Shown: piece after piece, positions 1-5,671 of the stretch
Numbering within the stretch: the stretch's first letter is position 1
Layout of the letters: the number at the start of each line of letters is the position of its first letter
Assembly (NCBI GenBank): GCA_050050435.1
Contig: JASFUE010000074.1
Coordinates: 1-11,906, forward strand
From: SG8-40 sp050050435
GTDB taxonomy: Bacteria > Pseudomonadota > Gammaproteobacteria > Burkholderiales > Eutrophovitaceae
Reading direction: 5' to 3'
DNA: 11,906 nucleotides
The notes under the pieces: generated by a model
Databases searched by the model: none
What the model was told of the DNA's origin: nothing
What the model saw: the letters and a program-made list of their open reading frames with translations, nothing else
Position numbers and translations under genes: made by a program

Positions 1-475
1 CCCGTACCGGTTCATTATTTTCTGCGACGACCTGTCGTTTGACGCTGAAGAGGCGGGCTACAAGGCGCTGAAAGTGGTGCTCGACGGTTCGATTGCTGCA
101 ACCTCGGAAAATGTGCTGATCTATGCCACCTCCAATCGCCGCCACCTCATGCCCGAGTACATGCAGGAGAATCTCGAGACAAAGTACCTTGGCGAGGAAA
201 TTCATCCGGGCGAGAGTGTCGAAGAGAAGATTTCGTTGTCAGAACGATTCGGGCTGTGGATTTCGTTCTACCCGTTTGATCAGGATGAATACCTCGCAAT
301 TGCGGACTACTGGGTCAGCAGACTGGCTGGCGAGAAGGCAATGACCGGGGACATGCGCCAGGAAGCCTTGCAGTGGGCACTACTGCGCGGATCGCGAAGC
401 GGCCGGGTTGCATGGCAGTTTGCCCGCGACTGGGTTGGGCGCCAGCAACTGAAATCAAATCGAAAACGCAAGTAA
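1..475 (+). CDS. DUF815 family AAA+ ATP-binding protein, C-terminal part (partial, start outside window)
   Basis: The open frame enters from the left edge (first full codon at position 2) and gives the last 157 residues before a TAA stop. The visible part matches the C-terminal half of the DUF815 (COG2607) AAA+ ATPases. It has a Walker B-like strand FIIFCDDLSF, the conserved stretch YKALKVVLDG, a sensor-1 segment LIYATSNRRHLMPE, and then EKISLSERFGLW followed by FYPFDQDEYL. The Walker A loop should lie to the left of the window. The family is a predicted cytoplasmic ATPase of uncertain role. It often sits beside a Nudix gene in proteobacteria, as here, where the next start codon lies 8 bases after the stop. 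The protein ends in a basic tail (KSNRKRK). Family assignment is from recognised motifs; no function beyond ATP binding can be claimed. Confidence 0.85.
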   Translation, partial: PYRFIIFCDDLSFDAEEAGYKALKVVLDGSIAATSENVLIYATSNRRHLMPEYMQENLETKYLGEEIHPGESVEEKISLSERFGLWISFYPFDQDEYLAIADYWVSRLAGEKAMTGDMRQEALQWALLRGSRSGRVAWQFARDWVGRQQLKSNRKRK

Positions 476-483
476 TCCGGGAT

Positions 484-1425
484 TTGGCTAACAAGATTGT
501 TGAGGTGGCCGCCGCCGTTGTGCAGCGAGCCGACGGCGCGTTCCTGCTTGCGCAGCGCCCGGCCGGCAAGGTTTACGCCGGCTACTGGGAGTTTCCTGGC
601 GGCAAGATCGAATCCGGCGAAACGCCGGCAGCGGCGCTCGAGCGCGAACTGCAGGAAGAGCTGGGCATGCACGCAACGCGAATCTATCCGTGGTTGACGC
701 GCACTTATGAATATCCGCACGCGTGCGTGAGGTTGCACTTCCAGCGTGTCGTGAAATGGCACGGCGAACCGCAGTCCAGAGAACAGCAGGCATTTTCATG
801 GCAGCGTCCCGGGCAGCCGGATGTCGAACCGATGTTGCCTGCCAACACCGCCGTGCTCAAGGCGCTCGAGTTGCCGCCCCTCTATGCAATCACCAACGCA
901 ACTGCTCTGGGTGAAGAAGAAGCCCTGAACCGGCTCGATGCCGCGCTCGCCCACGGCCTTGAACTGGTTCAGATCAGGGAAAAGCGTTTCGATGCGAGCA
1001 GGCTCGAGAATTTCTCGCGAGATGTGATTACGCGCTGCCGCGCATACCGTGCCAAAGTCCTGATCAATTCGGATATCGCTCTGGCTGGCAGAGTCGGTGC
1101 ACACGGAGTGCATCTGACCTCGCGCCAGCTAATGCAGATAACGCACCGCCCCGACCTGCCGTGGTGCGGCGCGTCGTGTCACAGTCGCGACGAGATTGAA
1201 AAAGCGGTGTCGCTCGAGTTGGACTTCATTGTACTCGGACCAGTGAAAGCCACTCCCAGCCATCCCGATTCGCAACCGTTGGGCTGGCAGGGTTTTCGCA
1301 ACCTTGTGCACGAGTCGGCGATTCCGGCCTATGCGCTTGGTGGAATGCAGCGCGATGATCTGGAGCAGGCTTGGGCGCAGGGGGCACACGGTATTGCCAT
1401 GTTGCGTGGCGCGTGGCCGGGATAG
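484..1425 (+). CDS. Nudix (MutT-type) hydrolase fused to a ThiE/TenI-like thiamine phosphate synthase domain
   Basis: A 313-residue two-domain protein. Residues 1-130 are a MutT-like Nudix domain with a complete Nudix box at about residues 40-62 (GKIESGETPAAALERELQEE then LGM), preceded by the typical GYWEFPG. MutT enzymes hydrolyse 8-oxo-dGTP and so prevent A:T to C:G transversions. Residues from about 137 to the end form a TIM-barrel domain like thiamine phosphate synthase: PLYAITNA, VQIREKRFD, LINSDIAL...GAHGVHL, GASCHS, FIVLGPVKATPSHPDSQPLG and IPAYALGGM. This fusion is a known arrangement in proteobacteria (Pseudomonas has one); whether the ThiE part is catalytic is unclear. I chose the TTG at 484 because it follows the DUF815 stop by 8 bases and starts right at the first strand (NKIVEVAAAVV). 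The in-frame ATG at 373 would add 37 residues unlike the family and overlap the upstream gene. GTG 505 is another option. Confidence 0.87.
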   Translation: MANKIVEVAAAVVQRADGAFLLAQRPAGKVYAGYWEFPGGKIESGETPAAALERELQEELGMHATRIYPWLTRTYEYPHACVRLHFQRVVKWHGEPQSREQQAFSWQRPGQPDVEPMLPANTAVLKALELPPLYAITNATALGEEEALNRLDAALAHGLELVQIREKRFDASRLENFSRDVITRCRAYRAKVLINSDIALAGRVGAHGVHLTSRQLMQITHRPDLPWCGASCHSRDEIEKAVSLELDFIVLGPVKATPSHPDSQPLGWQGFRNLVHESAIPAYALGGMQRDDLEQAWAQGAHGIAMLRGAWPG

Positions 1426-1437
1426 TTGTGTTCGGAC

Positions 1438-1644
1438 TCAGGCGTCGTTGTCGTCCGACGACGATGATTGGTTGACGTCTGCCGGAATCCGGTAGGCTTC
1501 CGAAGCCCATTGTCCGAGGTCGATCAGCTTGCAGCGTTCCGAACAAAACGGGCGAAACGGGTTGGACGTGTTCCATGCCATTGGCTCGCCGCATTGTGGG
1601 CAGTTGTGTAGCCGGCCCTGGGTAGTAGATTTCGGTTTGGTCAC
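1438..1644 (-). CDS. yacG: DNA gyrase inhibitor YacG (zinc-binding)
   Basis: A small cytoplasmic zinc protein of 68 residues, close to the usual 60-70 for YacG, which binds GyrB and inhibits DNA gyrase in E. coli. The zinc site is intact: CPQC, fifteen residues, then CSERC, i.e. the family pattern CX2C-X15-CX3C. It is followed by the signature KLIDLGQWASEAYRIP. The tail is short and acidic/serine-rich (SSSSDDNDA), as is common in this family. I chose GTG at 1644 because it overlaps the zapD TGA as GTGA, a typical coupled start. A TTG at 1653 would add three residues and is equally in frame. No clear ribosome-binding site precedes either. The gene is last in the coaE-zapD-yacG string and converges on the Nudix/ThiE gene with 12 bases between stops. 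Confidence 0.92.
   Translation of the reverse strand: MTKPKSTTQGRLHNCPQCGEPMAWNTSNPFRPFCSERCKLIDLGQWASEAYRIPADVNQSSSSDDNDA
1446..1466. other. Inverted repeat at the convergent gene junction, inside the yacG 3' end
   Basis: The bases coding for the Ser/Asp tail of YacG form a 9-bp stem, counting two G-U pairs, with a 3-base loop (arms 1446-1454 and 1458-1466). It starts 20 bases after the stop of the plus-strand Nudix gene. Neither strand shows a T-run after it, so it is not called a terminator. It could slow or end transcription at the convergence, but it could also be a by-product of TCG and GAC codon repeats. Confidence 0.3.
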
Positions 1645-2393
1645 AGGTTGCAAAAAGTCAGTTCAAAGTCGATGTTGTCCTCACAAGCCTTGCGCTGAGA
1701 GTCGGCAAATGTGGCGAAACGGATGTTGATTGCATATTTGTTCGCGCTGACTTCCGGTACACAATCGTAGCTGTCCGCAAGTCTTAGTCTGAGCATCTGG
1801 GATAGCCGCCCGGCGAGCATTTGCTGGAATTTGCCATTTTCGGCGCGCTGCTTGGAAGTCTTTCCGCTCTCGCGCAGCAGCCGCAAAATGAGGTCGACGC
1901 CGATACGCATCGGTTCAAACGGAGATAGCCAGAGGTCCAGGTCGCGTCGGCGCTCCTCGGCCGGCAGGTGCATCCAGTGATGATACGAGGGCAGGTCAAA
2001 CTCGCAGACGCCACCTGGGATGGCAGTACGCTGCCTGATTGCCATCAACCATTCATTCTCTCGCAGTTCCTGTCCGGTTTTGCCCGACGTTTTCAACAGA
2101 CCGGAGATCGCCTGTTCAGTCTCCGCGATGATGGAAGCGAGTTTGCCTTGCTCGACCGAAGGATTGTTCTTCAGCGAATCGAGCTGGGTTTTCTTGCGTT
2201 CAAGTTCCTGAGAGAGCTCGGCTTTGAGATCTGCCCGGCCGGCCACATCAAGAATTTCGAACAACGAAAGGACCGCAACATGGTGATCCTGTGCTTCGTT
2301 CTTCGATTTGAAGTACCGCGCACGCTGGTAGAGACTCTCGACCCTGAGCAGCGTGCGCACTCGTTCATTTAGAGGAAACTCGTAGACGATCAC
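1641..2393 (-). CDS. zapD: Cell division protein ZapD
   Basis: A 250-residue protein (E. coli ZapD is 247) that cross-links FtsZ protofilaments and stabilises the cytoplasmic Z-ring. The start MIVYEFPLNERVRTLLRVE is the family's hallmark N-terminus and fixes the GTG start at 2393. Other family-like stretches are FEILDVAGRADLKAELSQEL, then ENEWLMAIRQRTAIPGG, CEFDLPSYHHWM and LSPFEPMRIGVDLILRLLRE. The predicted structure is mostly alpha-helical at the N-terminus, followed by a beta-rich C-terminal domain (NKYAINIRFA, DIDFELTFCNL). The stop overlaps the yacG start. A 120-base gap separates it from the upstream coaE, longer than the other gaps in this run, so a promoter of its own is possible. 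No strong ribosome-binding site is visible. Confidence 0.95.
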   Translation of the reverse strand: MIVYEFPLNERVRTLLRVESLYQRARYFKSKNEAQDHHVAVLSLFEILDVAGRADLKAELSQELERKKTQLDSLKNNPSVEQGKLASIIAETEQAISGLLKTSGKTGQELRENEWLMAIRQRTAIPGGVCEFDLPSYHHWMHLPAEERRRDLDLWLSPFEPMRIGVDLILRLLRESGKTSKQRAENGKFQQMLAGRLSQMLRLRLADSYDCVPEVSANKYAINIRFATFADSQRKACEDNIDFELTFCNL

Positions 2394-2513
2394 GTCGATG
2401 AGGTGTCTGTCAGGGGATTACTGAGAAAGCGAATCCTAGTATTGCTGATTCAATGCCAAAAGAAAAGTCCATTGCGGACACATCTGACATGGTTACTCTA
2501 TTTTTTGCGAGCC
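2394..2513 (-). promoter_or_regulatory. coaE-zapD intergenic gap, weak candidate zapD promoter
   Basis: This 120-base gap is clearly more AT-rich than its surroundings. On the minus strand a weak sigma70-like pair can be read: TTTTCT, 17 bases, AATACT (the -10 at 2438-2443). The same stretch holds TTGGCA with a GC ten bases beyond its GG (2442-2459), a partial fit to a sigma54 site. Neither is convincing alone. No terminator with a T-run follows coaE. A 26-codon reading frame (2410-2490, minus) is also present but has no recognisable homology. Confidence 0.25.
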
Positions 2514-3116
2514 TCAGTAGGCGTTTGCGAGGCTCAGATAGTGTTGGTGCAGCTTCTGGACCTGGGAACGCAGCGCGGAAATCGCACCGTCATTGTGTAT
2601 CACGTCATTCGCAACGGCAAGGCGCTCGCTGCGGCTGGCCTGGCTCGCGATGATCTCCCTGATCTGCTCCTGCTGTAATCCGCTGCGATGAGCCACACGC
2701 TCAATCTGCTGTTCTTCGGAGCAGTCAACGACCACGATCCGGTTTGCAAAACCATAGCCGCGCGATTCCACCAATAACGGAACGACGACGAGCGCGTAGG
2801 GTGCCGTTGATGCAGCAAGCCTGCGCTGTACTTCTGCCCGAATCAGCGGATGCAGAATATTCTGCAGTGTTTCTCTGGCTTGCGGATCGGAAAATACCAG
2901 TTCGCGCATGCGATCCCTGTTCAGGGAGCCGTCGCTGTCGATGATTTCGGGGCCAAACTTGTCTGCGATATCCCGAACGGCAGGTTGTGCCTTGCCGGTC
3001 AACGCACGTGCAATCTCATCGGTATCAATGATCTCGACACCGAATTCGGCAAACAGGTCGGAGATCGTGGTTTTGCCCGAGCCGATGCCGCCAGTCAGTG
3101 CGACCGCATAGACCAT
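2514..3116 (-). CDS. coaE: Dephospho-CoA kinase
   Basis: A 200-residue cytoplasmic kinase that phosphorylates the 3'-OH of the dephospho-CoA ribose, the last step of coenzyme A synthesis. The P-loop is at residues 9-16 (GGIGSGKT), right after the N-terminal strand. It is followed by DTDEIAR (31-37), the conserved HPLIR (89-93), VPLLVES (112-118), and the lid and C-terminal part RSGLQQEQIREIIASQASR with DVIHNDG (171-177). Length matches the family (about 200-206). The ATG at 3116 lies 3 bases after the pilD stop, so translational coupling is likely; no Shine-Dalgarno is evident. The pilD-coaE pairing is common in gammaproteobacteria. Confidence 0.96.
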   Translation of the reverse strand: MVYAVALTGGIGSGKTTISDLFAEFGVEIIDTDEIARALTGKAQPAVRDIADKFGPEIIDSDGSLNRDRMRELVFSDPQARETLQNILHPLIRAEVQRRLAASTAPYALVVVPLLVESRGYGFANRIVVVDCSEEQQIERVAHRSGLQQEQIREIIASQASRSERLAVANDVIHNDGAISALRSQVQKLHQHYLSLANAY

Positions 3117-3119
3117 CGA

Positions 3120-4022
3120 CTAGCGAAGCAATCCCAGATAGACACTGTTGAGGCGTTCACCCCACAGCATTGCAATCAAGCCGGCAATGGCGAGATAAGG
3201 CCCGAAAGGAATCGGCACATTGCGTCCATGTCGCCGGAACACAATCAGCGAAATGCCGATCACGGCGCCCACAAATGAAGAAAGCAGGATCACCAGTGGT
3301 AACAGCTTCCAGCCCAGCCAGGCACCAATCGCTGCGAGCAATTTGAAATCGCCAAAGCCCATACCCTCTTTGCCGGTGACGATCCTGAAAATCCAGTAAA
3401 CCGACCATAGTGACAAATAGCCGGCAGCAGCGCCAGTGACAGCGGATGGCAGTGGAGTAAACGTTGCGCTGATATTCGACAGCAGACCGAGCCACAACAA
3501 AGGCAATGTAATGCTGTCTGGCAGCAGTTGCGTATCGATGTCAATCAGCGTCAAGGCGATCAGCGACCAGGCAAAAACAATTGCCGTAACGCCTGCCAGA
3601 CCGAAACCGAAATGCCAGGCAACGTAACCGGTAACAACGCCGCTGATCGCTTCGATGATTGGGTAACGCGCACTGATCGGAGCTTCGCACTTGGCGCACT
3701 TTCCGCGCAGGAACAGGTAACTGACAACGGGAATGTTTTCCAGTGCCCGAATCTGGTGCCCGCACTTCGGGCATGTTGAACGTGGCAGGACCAGGCTGAA
3801 GTTTCGCGGCGTGTCGTTTTCGGCGCGCAATTTCGTTGCGCACTCCCCGAGCGACGCTTCCTCGAGAAGAGCGGCCGCCTGTTCGTTCCAGTCGCGCTGC
3901 ATCATGCGGGGCAGGCGGAAGATGACGACGTTCAGAAAGCTGCCAACCATCAGGCCAATAACGACCGCGGTCGTTGTGAACGCGAAGGGGCTGTCTTGCA
4001 GCAAATTGATCAGATCAGTCAT
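3120..4022 (-). CDS. pilD: Prepilin peptidase / N-methyltransferase PilD (type IV leader peptidase)
   Basis: A 300-residue inner-membrane aspartic protease that cleaves the leader from type IV prepilins and pseudopilins and methylates the new N-terminal residue. An N-terminal membrane segment (about 16-36, VGSFLNVVIFRLP) is followed by a cytoplasmic zinc-binding domain with two CX2C pairs (C84/C87, C109/C112). The hydrophobic protease core comes next. The two catalytic aspartates fit at D161 (LTLIDIDTQLLPD) and D225 in the GxGD motif (GMGFGDFKLL). Their spacing of 64 residues equals that reported for D149 and D213 of Pseudomonas PilD. The domain is full length with several further membrane helices. 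Start: ATG at 4022, with no Shine-Dalgarno. A terminator separates it from the pilC gene upstream, so expression may depend on its own promoter. Confidence 0.95.
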   Translation of the reverse strand: MTDLINLLQDSPFAFTTTAVVIGLMVGSFLNVVIFRLPRMMQRDWNEQAAALLEEASLGECATKLRAENDTPRNFSLVLPRSTCPKCGHQIRALENIPVVSYLFLRGKCAKCEAPISARYPIIEAISGVVTGYVAWHFGFGLAGVTAIVFAWSLIALTLIDIDTQLLPDSITLPLLWLGLLSNISATFTPLPSAVTGAAAGYLSLWSVYWIFRIVTGKEGMGFGDFKLLAAIGAWLGWKLLPLVILLSSFVGAVIGISLIVFRRHGRNVPIPFGPYLAIAGLIAMLWGERLNSVYLGLLR

Positions 4023-4032
4023 CGGCTGGGGG

Positions 4033-4041
4033 AATATACCA
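4033..4041 (-). promoter_or_regulatory. Candidate extended -10 promoter for pilD
   Basis: On the minus strand the sequence TGGTATATT fits an extended -10 element (TGnTATAAT with one mismatch). No convincing -35 lies 16-18 bases upstream. The hexamer ends 10 bases before the pilD ATG, so a start about 6-7 bases downstream would leave a leader of only a few bases. This could explain the lack of a ribosome-binding site. It lies between the pilC terminator and pilD, where a promoter would be needed. Inference only. Confidence 0.4.
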
Positions 4042-4078
4042 ATTTGTCACGCGCCTGGTGGTGCCCGATACCGGATTC

Positions 4079-4110
4079 AAAAAAAACGCCCGAGCTCTCC
4101 CGGGCGTTTT
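4079..4110 (-). terminator. Rho-independent terminator after pilC
   Basis: The arms 4083-4092 (AAAACGCCCG) and 4101-4110 (CGGGCGTTTT) form a perfect 10-bp inverted repeat with an 8-base loop. Read on the minus strand the hairpin runs into eight T residues (complement of the A-run 4079-4086). It begins 17 bases beyond the pilC stop. The long T-run on the minus strand, and the lack of any plus-strand gene upstream, set the direction. Confidence 0.88.
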
Positions 4111-4126
4111 GGTTGCGTGGCCAGGC

Positions 4127-5359
4127 TCAGACCGCTTGACCCATCTTGAAGATTGGCAGGTACATCGCGATCACCATACCGCCGATCAGAACGCCGAGTA
4201 CGACCATGATCATCGGTTCCATCAAGCTCGATAGCGCATCAACCGCATCGTCCACTTCCCGTTCGAAGAAGTCGGCCACCTTGCCGAGCATCGCGTCAAG
4301 AGAACCCGACTCCTCACCGATGGATACCATTTGAATAACCATGTTTGGAAACACTTCACTGCCTTGCATCGCCACGGTCAGGCTCGTACCGGCACTGACT
4401 TCGGTCTGTATCTGCTTGGTTGCGACGTAATAAACATAGTTGCCCGATGCGCCGGCGACCGAATCGAGTGCTTCTACCAATGGCACGCCAGCGGCAAACA
4501 TGGTCGACAGGGTCCGGGTCCAACGTGCAATCGTGGCTTTGCGGATGAGCTCGCCGAAAACAGGTATCTTGAGAAACATCCGGTCAAGTACCTGCTGCAT
4601 CTTGACCGATCGTTTCCATGTATAGAAGAAGAACCACAAGCCGAATCCGACCCCGCCGAAAATGGCCCACCAATAGGCGACGAAGAAATCCGAGATCGCC
4701 ATTACCAGTAGTGTGGGGGCGGGCAGGTCAGCGCCAAAGTTGGTGAACAGCTCCTTGAACGCCGGGATCACGAACAGCATGATGATCGCGGTAATGATGA
4801 ACGCCACGACAATGATCGAAATCGGATAGAACAGCGCCGATTTGATCTTGCTCTTGATGGCAAGAATCTTTTCCTTGTAGGTCGCAAGGCGATCGAGCAG
4901 GCTGTCCAGAATACCGGCGGCCTCACCGGCGCCGACCAGGTTGCAATACAGTGCGTCGAAATAGAGCGGATACTTCTTGAACGACTCGCTCAGACTGGTG
5001 CCGGTTTCAACGTCGGACTTGATGTCCATGAGCAACTTGCCAACTGCGGGGTTGGCGTGCCCCTTGCCGACAATATCGAAGGCTTGCAGCAGCGGTACGC
5101 CCGATTTCATCATGGTTGCCATCTGCCGGGTAAAAAACGTGATGTCCTTGTCGGTAACCTTGCCGCCCACCCCGGCGCGTTGACGTCTTACCTTGGCCCG
5201 CGTAATGCCCTGGCGGCGTAACGTCGACAACACCACGTTCTGGCCGCCGGCACGCATATCGCCCTTGACGAGCTTGCCGGTCCGGTCGCGGCCTTCCCAA
5301 ACGAAGGTGTATTCCTTAACCTGTTGTCCCCGTCGTGCTGCCGCGGTTGCTGATGCCAT
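4127..5359 (-). CDS. pilC: Type IV pilus inner-membrane platform protein PilC
   Basis: A 410-residue polytopic inner-membrane protein of the GspF/PilC family, the platform on which the PilB and PilT motors drive pilus extension and retraction. A cytoplasmic N-terminus (YTFVWEGRDRTGKLVKGDM) precedes two repeated T2SSF domains, about residues 74-197 (ITFFTRQMATMMKSGVPLLQ) and 277-399 (IARWTRTLSTMFAAGVPLVE). Each carries the glycine-rich GAGEAAGILD or SIGEESGSLDAML motif. Membrane helices are evident at about 177-199, 214-246 and 380-402, and the protein ends LPIFKMGQAV, typical of the family. The ATG at 5359 has a good Shine-Dalgarno (GAGG about 8 bases upstream). A strong terminator follows. 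pilB, usually directly upstream, is absent here. Confidence 0.96.
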   Translation of the reverse strand: MASATAAARRGQQVKEYTFVWEGRDRTGKLVKGDMRAGGQNVVLSTLRRQGITRAKVRRQRAGVGGKVTDKDITFFTRQMATMMKSGVPLLQAFDIVGKGHANPAVGKLLMDIKSDVETGTSLSESFKKYPLYFDALYCNLVGAGEAAGILDSLLDRLATYKEKILAIKSKIKSALFYPISIIVVAFIITAIIMLFVIPAFKELFTNFGADLPAPTLLVMAISDFFVAYWWAIFGGVGFGLWFFFYTWKRSVKMQQVLDRMFLKIPVFGELIRKATIARWTRTLSTMFAAGVPLVEALDSVAGASGNYVYYVATKQIQTEVSAGTSLTVAMQGSEVFPNMVIQMVSIGEESGSLDAMLGKVADFFEREVDDAVDALSSLMEPMIMVVLGVLIGGMVIAMYLPIFKMGQAV

Positions 5360-5671
5360 TCCGTTTCCTCTGAATGTTCTTGGCCAAGTCTTTGCGAGGC
5401 GTTATTGTCGCCAGGCGTTCTGTTGCAGAAGATGACCCGTTTTGTCAGGGCTATCTTTCCGGATTCGATCGTGCCGGCACTGCCTTGTCTGTGCCCGTGC
5501 CCATCGGGTGCTCATTTACGGCAGATGCCGCAGGCACCCGGACCTTCAGGGCGGGAAAGACCGGTTAACCGACGTCAGACCACGAAGCAATCTTCGTGCA
5601 AATTGGCGAGAAATCCGGTTTCGCGCCCGCTTTCCCCGAATTTCTTGCAAGAAATGAAGGAGTTGGCCTAA
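5360..5671 (-). other. 312-base non-coding region rich in inverted repeats, upstream of pilC
   Basis: No convincing gene lies here; short plus-strand frames look random. The stretch contains many perfect or near-perfect inverted repeats. GTGCCGGCAC is at 5471-5480. A nested hairpin has outer arms CGGGTGC/GCACCCG (5505-5511, 5534-5540) and an inner palindrome CGGCAGATGCCG (5519-5530). CGGTTAACCG is at 5562-5571, and CACGAAG-caat-CTTCGTG at 5581-5598. CGAGAAA/TTTCGCG, with one mismatch, is at 5607-5625, and TTTCTTGCAAGAAA at 5641-5654. None is followed by a T-run on the minus strand. The region may be the pilC leader and promoter, a structured RNA, or debris of a rearrangement. I could not find a good sigma70 pair. 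Confidence 0.5.

Noticed and set aside
373..483. N-terminal extension of the Nudix/ThiE protein from the ATG at 373
   Set aside because: The added residues overlap the end of the DUF815 gene and do not resemble the start of MutT-like domains; the TTG at 484 fits better.
2442..2459. Sigma54-like site (TTGGCA with GC ten bases after GG) upstream of zapD, minus strand
   Set aside because: The -12 half has only the GC in place, and such partial matches arise often by chance; zapD has no known sigma54 control.
2403..2678. A 91-codon plus-strand open frame over the coaE 3' end
   Set aside because: It is mostly antisense to coaE, whose C-terminal motifs are clear, and its translation resembles no family.
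5366..5460. Possible cyclic-di-GMP (GEMM) riboswitch upstream of pilC, suggested by CGCAAAG followed by TTGGCC on the minus strand
   Set aside because: The other conserved half of the GEMM-I core (GCAAACC-like) and the tetraloop-receptor arrangement are not present, so the likeness is too slight.
5481..5496. Sigma54-like GGCAC/GCA spacing upstream of pilC, minus strand
   Set aside because: Several consensus positions differ (no T before GG, AG in place of TT), and it lies about 120 bases from the pilC start among inverted repeats that generate similar strings.
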